This document shows positions 47,144 to 58,658 of a stretch of DNA of 64,000 bases, piece after piece. The position numbers were made by a program, and so were the translations under genes. The notes under the pieces were generated by a model, which ran no database searches, was not told the origin of the DNA, and saw only the letters and a program-made list of their open reading frames with translations. The stretch comes from Hyposmocoma kahamanoa (Eukaryota; Arthropoda; Insecta; Lepidoptera; Cosmopterigidae), in the NCBI RefSeq assembly GCF_003589595.1, contig NW_020654810.1:11033418-11097417 (forward strand), written 5' to 3'. The stretch's first letter is position 1. Each line of letters opens with the position of its first letter.

Positions 47144-47420
47144 CGACATCTCTCGCCAGGACTGGTAGCTGTAAAGGTACCAACTGGGTGATAAATCTGT
47201 TAAAGATTTCTCATAGATGGCGCTACGACTAAAAAGTCGTTGAAAAACCAAGTACAAAGACACGACGAAAGCACATAGAAAAATTCGTGAGGTCCGTTGG
47301 TTCGTTCCGTGGCTTAGTTGGTATAGCGTCTGGCACGGTATGCAAGAAGACGTCGGTTCGAATCCGACCGGATCGAAGGAATTTTTTCTGAGTGTTTTTT
47401 CTGAGTGTTCGATCTTTGTA
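47144..47420 (+). mobile_element. SINE-like family S, copy 2
   Basis: 277 bp, closely similar to 28,352-28,622 along its whole length, with a tRNA-like unit at about 47,302-47,376 (box A TGGCTTAGTTGG, box B GGTTCGAATCC). The end has a small tandem duplication of 'ttttttctgagtgt'. No direct repeats like those of copy 1 are evident. Confidence 0.82.
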
Positions 47421-47491
47421 TTAATAATTCTAACAAACTAGTGGAGTAATTTCACAAAAAATAATTGAATATCAATTCAATAAAAATTTAA
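47421..47491 (-). repeat. 71-bp AT-rich sequence X, copy 2, inverted
   Basis: Reverse-complement match of 28,281-28,351, directly adjoining SINE S copy 2. Confidence 0.85.
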
Positions 47492-47748
47492 TTAGATTGG
47501 ACAAATCAATGGAATAAAAGGAAACTACATTTCAGAATATTTATTGCGGAAGCTTGCTTGCAGAATATTTAAGATAATCACGTCCGAAAATGATGGGGTA
47601 ATTCGTGTACACTCTCGCACAAGTCCTCTAATTTTGACGTAAGGGAGACTTGATGTCCTAGCCAATTATGTCAATGACATCTTACTGTTGATAGACACAA
47701 GGTTCACATTCCTAAATTCAACTCATGTTTGAGGATTAACACTCGCAC

Positions 47749-48278
47749 TAACGGCTGGTTCACACTTGTACGGTTTATTACGATTCATATTTCTTATTCA
47801 GTTTTAAAAAAAGCATGTGCGTTCACATTTATGCCTTTTGTTAGCCAGTCAGCCTGTGTTCAGTTGTAACTCTAATAATGCAAAATTACGTGGAAAATGG
47901 TAGATGGCGTTGCAACGGCGATTATTTATTGTGTAAAAAAAACAGAAGATTTTGACAATATTCAGTTGTTCAGTTGTATCACGGCGGTTAAATCTGGGTT
48001 ACTTTTGGACCTTCCCGTCAGAATTGTGACCAATCTCTTCGAGGCGTGGTACAAAAACCGAACTGCGTGATTGCCACTGCGACCGATTCGGTTTTTTTTT
48101 ACTGTACGCTGCCACGGTTTCCAATGACAACTCATGGTAGCGAAAATAAACGAATCGGTTTTTTTCATCGTACACAGTTTTAATGTATGGTGTGAATTCA
48201 CCCATATGTTCGTATTCAACACTGGAAATCAACCAGAAAAGCGATTCGCTAAATCGTACAAGTGTAAACCGGCTCTAA
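47749..48278. mobile_element. PIF/Harbinger-like non-autonomous element, 524 bp
   Basis: The element 47,752-48,275 has ~22-bp imperfect inverted ends (CGGCTGGTTCACACTTGTACG and GAGCCGGTTTACACTTGTACG), with TAA on both sides. Minus-strand frames of 77 and 86 codons overlap inside. One contains a protein-like VEYEHMGEFTPYIKTVYDEKNRFVYFRYHEL, which I do not recognise; it may be a relic of the parent element's gene. Confidence 0.75.
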
Positions 48279-48991
48279 CCCGTCGCCCGCTGTGTATGCT
48301 CGATTGATATGACTGTAAGATTGAACGCTTCGCTTCATCCTGTAGTGACTAAGGGAACTAATAGCTTTATGACGTTTTTGCAACAATCGCAGTGCCATAA
48401 GATTGCTACTTTTAAAGTAATTAAACATAGAGTTGTATACTGGTGTTGGGAAAAGTTTAATAGCAGTGCGATTAATTTGAAAAATGGCGTAGCGGTATAA
48501 AATGGATAAAATATTTTATATTTGTTTCGCTAACGTTTCTTAGTGAAACGGCAGATGGTTTGAAGCGTTGCTTCTACAGCTTTGTGGTGCGGTTTTCATC
48601 TATTTTTCAACAGCACGTGACCTCGTTTGCACATTGTCTCCGTGCTGGTTAAGTACGTTTTCAAAATGTTTTCAGTTGGAATTGCGTGTTGTCTGAAAAT
48701 GCAAATATCAAAATGGTTTCGTCCGCTATTATGCATACGTTTTTCTCAGTAACCTTTTCAATTACCAAGCTTAAAACTACCGTGAAACATAAATTTGCAA
48801 AAGGCTATTTGGATGACAAAAATCCATGGGACTTGATACGTTTAGCTCTATCAGGTGTTGTAAATATGATAAAATAAATGACAGGTAAATATTATGATAT
48901 CGAATGTTTGACATGTATAAGGGTTGCCTCATATTTTCAGACGCAATTTAATTTTTTGTTTAATGAAATGTTGTCTTATCCTATAGATACG
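48279..48991. other. Unassigned DNA
   Basis: Short frames only; nothing recognised. Confidence 0.45.
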
Positions 48992-49089
48992 TAGAGCGCA
49001 CTATAAGTTTCCGGAATGAATAAGAAAAAAATGCTATAAATGTTCAGAAATAAATTTACTGTTTCTCAAAATATTCTCCACTAGCGTTA

Positions 49090-49279
49090 TAGAAATAGAA
49101 ATAGAAATTATTTATTCAATGTAAAGCACAGCACACATACAATTTACAAACAAAACAAAAACATAAAAAATAGAAGAAAGAAAGATAAGGGAGACAGGAT
49201 GTGTGCTGTGCAGCCACTGAATCGGTCATCCACTCAGCTATTGCCGTCTCACTGAAAGTGTGGTACGACGCTGATTTTC
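49090..49279 (-). mobile_element. Short retroposon fragment inside mariner copy 2
   Basis: 190 bp flanked by agcgtta at 49,083-49,089 and 49,280-49,286. On the minus strand it ends in a (ttctat)n-like run. It is a 5'-truncated LINE or SINE end of unknown family. Confidence 0.75.
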
Positions 49280-49296
49280 AGCGTTAATGCACTTTT

Positions 49297-49734
49297 TCAT
49301 ACGAATGAACCAATTTTGAAAACATTTACGCCACTCCTCCGTGATAATCTCTGAAACATATTTTTCATACTCTTCAATAGCCTCTTCAGGTGACGAAAAT
49401 CGTTGACTGCGTAACTGGTTCTTAATTTTTGGGAATAATTAAAGTCACAAGGTACCAGGTCGGGACTGTACGCGGGATGACTCATAAGGTCAATGTTGTT
49501 CATCTTCAAAAATTCATTTGTCTGTCTGGCCGTGTGAGAATTGGCATTATCGTGGTGCAAGATGATACGGCATTTACGGTTATTTTTACGGAGTTTGTCA
49601 ATAACTACCGGCAAACAAATGATCGTGTACGAATTACTATTCATGGTACAACGATTCTCCAAAGCAACAGTAGCCACGTGTCCAGTTTTATTAAAAAAGA
49701 AGACTCCACTATCTGATGCAAGCCATATTCCCAC
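49297..49734 (-). pseudogene. Mariner transposase remnant (DD34D)
   Basis: The 145-codon frame holds the catalytic half of mariner transposase: FFFNKTGHVATVALENR, then IILHHDNANSHTARQTNEFL with the second aspartate, and SHPAYSPDLVPCDF with the third aspartate 34 residues on. The N-terminal half, with the DNA-binding helices and first aspartate, is not in this frame. After PCDF the sequence shifts out of the family pattern, so it is inactive. Confidence 0.85.
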
Positions 49735-50142
49735 ATTTTATTTATAAATATTTGGTAATTATTAGAGTTTCGTAATTTGTGGATAGGCGAGCATCCCGAA
49801 ATTCGTCACTGAGATTCACACGACCGCGTTTGAATTCTGCAAATCAGCTATAAATTATCGTCTTGTAAGGTGCTTCATCGCCAAAAGCAGTTTGAAGCCG
49901 AGCAAAGCTCCGCTGAGCCTTTATATTACACTTAAAGTCGTAGACAAACATACTATGAAAATTTTCACGAGTTAAATCCATGGTGATGTAGACAACCAAT
50001 TTCTAAAATGACGTCACAATGTAAAAACAAGTGACAGTTAGATGAAACGAACTGTATTCTACAGCCAAAGAGCCCCGTTTTCAAATGTTGTAATTACTTT
50101 TTAAATATAGTGGCCAGTTTCGGAAACTTATAGTGCCCCCTA

Positions 50143-51537
50143 CGTAATAAAGTTTATGTTGCATTTGCTCGTTTTAATGCAACGTCTCGCGTCGGTCAGC
50201 CCGGCGACGGCAATATGAGGAACCCTAAAGAGACGAAAACGTTAATTTGTATTGAAAAAACAAATATACGTGATTTAGATCCGAAGAAATAATTTCAATT
50301 CCATAACATCTCAATATAATTATCGTAAATTTTTTTATTTTCAGATTTTAAGCATGAACAGTAGTGTCTAAAAAATGACGATTTTAACTAAAATTGTTAC
50401 TTATGTATGAAAAGTAGTAAAGTCATATACGCACATCACACGACTTTATTGTCGGAGCCAGTTATCACTTGAAACCTCATGTAACAGAATTCGGTGTACT
50501 GTTAACGTAATGTGCTGTACGAGAGGATAAATCTTAGCTAATAAGTATAATTACTTACGTGTTGTTTTCTGATGATTAGATAAACGATCTACCAGGCTAC
50601 CTACGAATCATATTAAGGAGTCAGTTTAACAGCTCAAACTGGGTAAAGTCACAGAGAGGGGGCGCTGGTGTAAGTGGAATCTGTTCAGTTAAAGTTCGTC
50701 AAGGCTTATGAACGAGCGCGCATTGACTACGGGCTTTTTGCGTAAGATGCTTGGAAAGTGAAGATGTGTCGCAGCCTCGCTCCTTGTGAACTTGCAGTGT
50801 GATTATATTTCTTAAGATTAGATTTAGAATCCGGTTTAACTTGATCCATGTTTTGTACTTTCGAGCTAATTAAAAAGCCTGTGAAAAGTGGATAAAATCA
50901 TTAATTGCAATTAATAGACGTTATTATTTCACCGCCGGCTGAACAAATTGGTAACCAAGGGAGAATAAGCCAATTATCAAGTAATTTCTGACTAAATCAG
51001 CGAAGAGGGTGTTTCCGTCAACGTCTCCCTTTCCGGCCTTAGCTCTGACAAATTTTAAAGAAGTCGCACACATTTGGCCGGAATACACAATGTTTCAGTA
51101 TAGGAAATGAAACTATTTTTATTTTTGTAAAGGGCCCGAAACGTTGGTTTGAAAAAACAAGTACACGCGATTTAAATCCGAAAAACAGTTTCCCACTCGA
51201 AATATTTCAGTATTTTATTTTTTGTACACTAATTTACACTACAGTTTAAATACATCGTTCTTTGACATTCTCAGGAGTCATTTGTAGCAACAGCCTAATT
51301 CACAGTGAAAACAAATTGGTAAAGTTGTGTAAAGTGTGCAGATTAAGCTGATCGATAGAACGTGCAGGAATTACAGACACTGGCGACTGGCACGGTATGC
51401 CGACTTTAATGCGCTTATAATGTGTTGAGGTTCGTTGAACAGAAATGTACGATTATTTTTAAATGACACGTAAATATAGATATACGTACTATATAACAGG
51501 CACACATGATTTGTTTGGTAAATTTTTAAGTAAGGTA
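50143..51537. other. Unassigned DNA with two family E tails
   Basis: Family E tail-like segments lie at about 50,225-50,310 and 51,125-51,215. No gene seen. Confidence 0.5.
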
Positions 51538-51820
51538 GTTTAGTAGTAGTAGAGCTCCTTGTGAAAGAGTTCGTCCGGGGAAGGACTGCCACATTACCTA
51601 TTGCTGCTGCCCAGCGGTAATGTAAGCGTTACAGTGTTCCGGTTTTTGGTAAGGGCGCTGTTGAAATTACAGGTACATGGGAAGTCAACTTATGTCTCTG
51701 CGTATCGGGTAGTGGCAGTGCCCCTGAGATCTTTGCGATTTAAAGCTCTGAGTGGCACTGCAACTGCTATGGACAGGCGTGTCGCTTACCACCAGGCGCA
51801 CGACTACTTCGTCCTCCTTT
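51538..51820 (+). mobile_element. SINE-like repeat family A, copy 12
   Basis: Near full length on the plus strand, with its tail cut short after CGTCCTCCTTTG. Confidence 0.86.
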
Positions 51821-54544
51821 GTAATTTCTTTAAGTCAAATAAGATATTGAATGTTGAATCTACCTCTCACCAACCGCAAAAACGTTTTCCGGTCTTTTAT
51901 TTCTTTTAAAAAAATCATGTTACAAGACTCTTTTTATTATGATAAATTCATAGTTACATATATGTAATGTATACTAATGTAGAAAAGCTACGCTGTCCTT
52001 TTACAAAGGTAACAAAAATAATACTAACAGTATTTTCTAGTTTTGTATCGGATAATAACTTAAAAACTAAGCTACGTTAACATATTGAAATCCGTCAATA
52101 CCCTCTCAATTTCGTATTCCATGTAACGAATCGTCGGTAGGGACACATCCCCAACATTAAATCTGGTAATAACCCTACTGATGCCTAAAAGCGTGCATTA
52201 ATAGAGATAGAATTATGTAACTAAGTAGACGAGCAGTAATGGATATTAAACATGGTTCGTGAATCATTTCAAAATTGTGTTTGAAAATCCTGTTGCGCGG
52301 TGCTGAGGCTTTCTACAAGATAAACAAAGGTTAGAATTGCCCTTTGAAGGAATCGATACGTATGCTCGGATTAAATCACCCGTAACGGGATTAATGGCCA
52401 TGAATACATAATAAGCTTTAACAAACTCTGTTAAGTAGGAAAATTATATCTGTCATTGAATGCAGAGTTAGGTCAAAATTGGTTGTTGCAAATTTTGAAG
52501 ATGTATTGAACTTTGAGTGTAGATTGTGGAGGTTGTCGTCACAGATCAATTCTTTCTACAATTACATGTACGCAGTGTCACAGCTTGTTTGTTACAAATT
52601 GTACTCTACGTCAAATCGTTTAAAGCAGTTAAAATGTGACCGTCAGCTTGTACATCTTGATGATTGTTCGAGTGGTATTTTAGTTTGCTTTTTTATTTAA
52701 TATCTATTCCATGATATTCTTATCATATCAATGGCATACACTATAATGCTTGCCATCGTGGTGGCAGAATTTACAATCGGCGTAAGTTGTACTCGCCGAT
52801 TGTTGCCTGAGGTGCACCAGATGTACTGGAAAGAATTGATACATTGTGCGGTGAGGCTCCTTTCGTGCACACCTTTCTGAAATTTTATGGACGGACGGCT
52901 GGCAAAACATAGCAACCTCCCTTTCACGCCCTTAAACGTTTCTTGTAAGAATTATAGTTGAAGCTAACAAAGGGCAACTTAGGAACAAATAAACTATTTT
53001 AATATTATATTCATTAGACATAATATTCCAAATAAAAATCAATTCGCCAAAATACAATTTCCAAACAATACTGACACAAACAGCTGCAAATTTTTTACTA
53101 TCGTTTAAAACCAAAGACTGAGTGGATTGAGGAAAGTTGCACACTAAACCTTCAGAGAAATGTTTTTACTTCAAAAAGTAACTTTTTTATTTAGTTCTAT
53201 CTTTTAAGACAAGTTTTACGTACTCACTTTGAGATGTACGCAGACCGTAAAATTGTCGGTGGCGGCGTGATGATTTGTCTACCGCCGCCGCGGTGACGTG
53301 ATCGGCCTGGCATATGTATATTTTTCCAATGTTTAAAAAACACACAATTCTATCATTGTTTAGATCAACCATTGTATTTATATATTTTCAATGATGTTTA
53401 CTCTTTAATTTGTTCGTTAACAGGTATGCAGATAGTGTCAAGGTGTCTTCAGATTTGCTCGATTTTTTGATGATCGACAAGTCGATCTATTAAAAATATA
53501 TCGATCGTCTGTTTCTTACGCATTTTTAGATTTTGTCTGATTACACATCTCGATCGACAAAAAATAGATATCAATCGTCTGTTGTTTTCAAATTTACTAG
53601 TAAGTATTAACTTCAGTTTATCATTAAAATAAAACAAATTTTCGCCGAACCAAATTTTCGTCAAGTTCAACGGCGGTTAAAAATATCGTTTACAGTAAAA
53701 CAATAGCTAATTAACGTGGAAATATCTAAATTGGAAAGTTTTTCACTACGTACTAAGCCTTATCAAGTTCTGAAAGGCGAACCTTGTTCAAAGTGTAAAC
53801 TTATTCAACTAGATTTAAATGATTAAAGCTGACAAACCAAACGATTTTCTAAAATTTACGGACGTGCGTGTTTGTTTCGCATCTTGGCGGCCTACCATAA
53901 CACGACTATTGAAGGGAAGATAACATAATGCCACCTGCGCCGCACTACACCAATATTTATGCTATAATATTATACGAGGACCAAGACATGTTTTAATCGC
54001 CTTAGGTGTGACAAAAGCTTCAGTTCAAAATTATAATCCTCTCGTGCGTATTTACCCACACTAGATAACTGCGTAGACTATTTTAATAAGTAAAGAAGTT
54101 AAAAATTTAAGTCGCGATAAGAGTAAAACTCATGGACTTTCTAATCCAATATTTTAATTATTGTAATACTTATAAAATATTATACTACTTATAGATACTT
54201 GGAAAAAGCTATCTAGCACTACTTACTTGGCTTACTGTATTAACATTACATAAGACAAGGTTGTAACTAACAGCAATGACATTAAAAAATAGCGCGAACC
54301 GCGAGACACGCATCTATATTAGCCTTCGCAGGCGATCTCAAGTTATGTTCGTCCTAGACAGCTTGCAAAAAGTTAACGGTGAAAGCTCGCGTGCCGCGAA
54401 CTATATTTGTTTCTGTATGAAACTAACGGAAGTTGGATTCGTGTTTTACTTTCAACTATTTTAATAACTGGCGGTGTTAGACACGGTTTTATAACGTAAT
54501 GGTATTAATAAGTTGGGTCTTTTAGAAAGCAATATGGGTAACAT
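51821..54544. other. AT-rich unassigned DNA
   Basis: A hairpin with perfect 10-bp arms (acaatcggcg / cgccgattgt) lies at 52,773-52,803. Segments with 'atcgatcgtctgttt' near 53,506 and 'atcaatcgtctgttg' near 53,569 are short repeats. No gene is supported. Confidence 0.45.
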
Positions 54545-54745
54545 ATTAATGGTGTGATTCATCACTATCATCGTTAAGCCGAAAAACCTCCCCCAGAGAA
54601 CGTCACAACGACCGCTCTTGTGCTGCTTGCATCCAGCGGATTTCCACAACCTTCAAGTCTTTGGGTGTTCTGCCAACGATTTTCGGAAGCTTCCGGTAAA
54701 CTGTCGTCATTCAAGAACTCTTTGAACCCGGCTAGTGTAAGTAGT
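54545..54745 (-). mobile_element. RTE-clade LINE C-terminal fragment
   Basis: A minus-strand frame reads EIRWMQAAQERSL..SLGEVF, typical of the RTE C-terminus ('WM..AQDRS.WRSLGEAF'), then degenerates in a TGATGA-like tail at about 54,545-54,575. The family's final TRP codon and frame are lost. Confidence 0.6.
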
Positions 54746-56080
54746 TCTGTGAGTAACGTACACCTCATGGTGTGATTGTAATTACGTAAGTCGTAAAACA
54801 CATATAAATACAACCAAGTACGTATAAATCATGCATCGAATGTACGATAGTCTAAAAGTAGCTTTGACCAATTCTAAGAAAAGATATTTTACATTACTAC
54901 CCATATACCTGCCCCGTGGCAAGTTGGGCTAAAAACGAACAGTGTAGACCACTTTCGTAAATGTTATCGTTGACGTCATATAACGTGTAGTTCCACAGAG
55001 ACTTATCGATCGAAACGTACATATACAAGAATAAAAGTAAGACTTATTGGCAAAATATTATGTTATAAGTACGAAAGAAAGTTCTTATCAATTAATCACA
55101 CAATGCCCCCTACAGTCGAATTTTAGCTTTATAAAAATATGTAACACGTACCTCGATCTACCTTCTATGTATAAAATTAATTTATATATGTCTAATACTA
55201 TTGTGAAATTACATAATAATTACTTATCAACATACACCAGTCTTTATTATAAATGTTCTTCAAGATTTTCACAGATTGTCAAAGCAAATATAAAAATAAT
55301 TCAGCAACACATATAATTAATAAAGTAATGTTCTTAGTTTATTACAATTTAAAAGCCAATCAACATTGACTTACCAAGGTCAATGCCAATCGATGATAAA
55401 TTCAACGAAGTAAGTCGCTTGTAGCTATAAAATGCATGGAATTATTTGTGATGTCAAGGTTCCTATGTCGCATAGAGTATAAGCAATGCATAAGCTCCTT
55501 GAATGGATTCTTTGAATATTATCGATTGTTTCTATTTTCTACATTGTATCGTGTGTAACTTGTATAAAGATGTGATATGTGTACGATCTGAGTTTTGACA
55601 GCACAGCTACTGCTAAATCGCTATTAAAGCGAGGTATTTCAAAGCGAGTGTACATTTTAGGAGGTGAGGTGTGGGTACCGCCCTCGCGTTGAAAATTAAT
55701 ATGAATAAAATAAGAACAGGCGGAAAAAATTTTCACATAGATCCGACGTCGACAAGCGCCTAATGGCAACTGACGAGCAGCGGGCGTGGTGTGTCGATAA
55801 ACCGCTGGGCAATATTTCTAAATTTTTGGATAAATGTGTTTGTATAAATAAATAAATATATAGAGATATATAAATGATGTGCAACATTAGATATTTTATT
55901 TTTAAATAATTCATTTTAGCCTGTTTTTAGAATCGGGTAAAGTACTTGAAATCGTGTAACAAATTAGCACATTCTTTAGACAATATTCTTAGGTGTATCG
56001 TATATTTTTCGTAAGACCGTTGTTTTATAGTAAATATCTAAACCATTTCATCTAGCATAATAGTTTCTCCTGCTTCTCTA
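54746..56080. other. AT-rich unassigned DNA
   Basis: Nothing recognised. Confidence 0.5.
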
Positions 56081-56226
56081 CACACACACACGCACGCGCA
56101 CGCGCACGCACACACGCACCCGCACCCACACCCGCACCCGCACACGCGCACGCGTACGCTCACGCACACGCTCACGCTCACGCACACATACACGCACATC
56201 CACACACACACACACATACACACATA
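56081..56226. repeat. Imperfect (CA/CG)n microsatellite
   Basis: About 145 bp of almost strictly alternating purine-pyrimidine (cacaca, cgcacg, cacccg). Such tracts can adopt Z-DNA. An AT-rich (TATA/TACA)n tract follows to about 56,280. Confidence 0.92.
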
Positions 56227-56356
56227 CTCCTCCATGCTCATATACATACATATATATATATACATACATATATATTTATTATATAATAATAAAATATTAA
56301 TATATAATATAATATGTATAATATTTTATTTAACTTTATAAAATATAAATTTATTT

Positions 56357-56580
56357 AACTGCCTCTGTGGCCAAACGGTTACCATGCCGGACTGCCACGC
56401 AGAGGTCCCAGGTTCGATTCCCGGGTCGGAAGAAATATTTGTATGGCCTACATTGATTTCTCTCGTGAGTTTGGGTGTAATTTGTGGTTGTCTATGTGTG
56501 TGTCCATGGCACCCGCAACACAGGGTTTTCCTAGTGCGGGGCTATGTTGATTGTGAGCGTTATTATTAAAAAAATAAATA
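56357..56580 (+). mobile_element. tRNA-derived SINE family D, copy 4
   Basis: Plus-strand copy with box A TGGCCAAACGGTTA and box B GGTTCGATTCC, a full body and an A-rich tail (attattaaaaaaataaataa). It ends ~40 bp before the errantivirus. Confidence 0.9.
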
Positions 56581-56618
56581 AATAAAATAAAATAAAAACA
56601 CATACAATTTACACACAA

Positions 56619-56893
56619 ATTACGGAACTGGCCGTCGGAAGGAGGTTTTTAAAAAGGCAATTTTGTCCTTTATGATATTTAATTAATAAAAAACGTTACA
56701 ATAGGTTTGCCTTAAAATAAATTATGATATGACTGCTTCGCTACCGCGATTGAGCGAGAGTGAACTCTAAAATTTTACATTCATACATCTTGATTTCCAC
56801 ACTGCACTTTTGGGAATTTAACTAATGATTCATTTGTCTTTCGCAATCACTATTGGTATGCAACGTCGTCATGAAGTAACGCCATGGGTAACA
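56619..56893 (-). repeat. Errantivirus 3' LTR, about 275 bp
   Basis: On the minus strand it runs from TGTTACCC, directly after the polypurine tract, to CCGTAAT at the element edge. The size is close to the 273-bp LTR I recall for TED. Its last 46 bases recur at 63,955-64,000. Confidence 0.85.
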
Positions 56894-56904
56894 CCTCCCC
56901 TCCT
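56894..56904 (-). promoter_or_regulatory. Polypurine tract (plus-strand DNA primer)
   Basis: AGGAGGGGAGG on the minus strand, immediately before the 3' LTR. It primes plus-strand synthesis during reverse transcription. Confidence 0.85.
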
Positions 56905-56914
56905 AGACAAGCAA

Positions 56915-58658
56915 CTATTTGCAAAGGTTGAGAGCAAATATTGCGGCTTGACGATCTTGCATAGATGTTCTTTCAGCTTCCAATGATGTGGGGACCTCCG
57001 TAGTCCTTATATTGGTTTGAGGCATCGACGATTGAGGGGTTGTTTGTTTGATTTGTAGCTGTCGGCGGCGGCGGTGTCGCAGTATGTATAAAATACTAAG
57101 TACAGCTGCACTTAATAGAGCGAAGTACAACGGTATTGTTGTATGATATATATTTGAAGGATGAACGCTGTCAATTTTTATAGGGGTTTCCATGAGAACT
57201 TGGTGTTGAATATTGTGTAATTTATCCAAATTGATTGTTGTGAAATTGAAGTGTGGCAAATTCTTGTTAAGTGGTGTGATTGTTGGGATTGACATCAGCT
57301 CGACGGCGTTACCGCGAATTTTGTCGTCAGCGTTAATGATTGTGAAATCTTTTGTTGTAATTTTGCAATCTCTGGGTACCGTTGCAAAATAGCTGCCGCT
57401 CAGTGAGCGATATTCTTCATGTTCGCAGAACATCTGAACTTTTGTAGCTTCCGGAAATGATATGATGTAATGTTGACTGTCGAGTTCCAGTAATGCATCT
57501 TTGAAGAAAGTTACCAATGTTGGGTGGCATAGATTGTCTGTTTCGCGCTGATATATGAGGTGATAGATGCAGTCTCGATGTGTGCGTTTCTGATGAGTGA
57601 TCTTTTGCTCGCAAACGTTCCAAGTGTCCACCTTCGGGCATTCTGCCTCTATGTACACGAATTCCTTGGAGTTGGTTGCTATGAACGGGAATGGAGGCAG
57701 AATTACATGGGATTTTTTATTAGGGACCGGGCAAAGTCGGTAAAGGTTATAAGAGGTTGAAGATAAAATAGGGAATTTTAAGACGATCACTATTTTGTTA
57801 TCAACGAAGTAGGAACCTAAGCTAATCATATCATAGTAATATCTAGTATCTAAGTTAAGAAATTGATTCGAATTATATAAAGTGCTCAATTTGCTTACTA
57901 TATTGTTTAATTGCTTAATTGATAGTATTGAACGGTGCATAGATTGAGTACGACTAAATGCTAAAATATTTTCTAATCTATCTATTTCTAAAGAAAGTTC
58001 CTGAATATTTTCAGAAATTGCGTTAAAAAGTTGCATTGTCTTAATATACTGTATTACATGCTCTTCCTTCGAGGAATTTATAAGATAAGAAACAGCTTCC
58101 GTAAGCTTTTGTTGATTATGGCTTATATTATTCAGAGTTTGAGTATGTTGAATAGTCATATCCTGAAATAAAGTGATGTGTTTGTTTAAAGCCGCTGATA
58201 GTGTTTGATCATTCTTTTGCATTATTTTGATAGCATTTTCGAATCTTAGAGCGTCATTTTCATCAAGGTTACCTGTTATACTTTTAATGACTGTACCCAA
58301 GGGATTGATTAGACCACGTTTCAGTCTTTTGGGTTCAAATGATTCTAGGCGTGATTTTATTCGGTTTAATTTACTCAAGAGGTGTATGAACTGAAATTTG
58401 AAGATGAAATTGTTTTTCCTAGACACGTGGTTGATAGAGTCAGTTAACTGGATTTCAAGGGAGCTAACTTGGTCTTGGATTTTATTGATGTGTATTTCTT
58501 GTAAGAAGGAATGCTCGTGGGATATAATTTTAGTTTTGCCTAGGTTAAAGGGTAGTAACCCAGGTCCGTTCGATAAGTCATCAAGTCGGATGATGTTCCC
58601 CATCAGTTGGTCGGCTGGTACTGGGTCCAGGCTCAGGGTCATGACGAGAATCAGTTCT
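56915..58658 (-). CDS. env: Errantivirus envelope protein (env), main exon
   Basis: Membrane fusion glycoprotein of the insect endogenous retrovirus, of the class related to baculovirus F proteins. Counting from the internal ATG at 58,642 (575 residues), there is a furin-type RLKR at 106-109, followed at once by a glycine-rich fusion-peptide-like segment. A long helical heptad-rich region (about 130-270), conserved cysteines, one membrane span (about 502-521) and a basic-start cytoplasmic tail of 54 residues follow. The internal ATG lacks a full signal peptide. An acceptor AG at 58,659-58,660 lets a leader exon (63,762-63,775) supply the start codon and complete a hydrophobic signal sequence in phase. 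It overlaps the end of pol by ~78 nt. No stop or frameshift is seen. Confidence 0.9.

Larger units (their letters stand above)
48992..50142 (-). mobile_element. Cecropia-type mariner element, copy 2, with a nested insert
   Basis: The element 48,994-50,140 has inverted ends (gcactataagtttccg / cggaaacttatagtgc) and TA on both sides. It carries a broken transposase on the minus strand and a 190-bp retroposon at 49,090-49,279. Its closest relative in the window is 23,072-24,169. Confidence 0.9.

Noticed and set aside
56038..56269. Cysteine/valine repeat proteins
   Set aside because: These are translations of a microsatellite.
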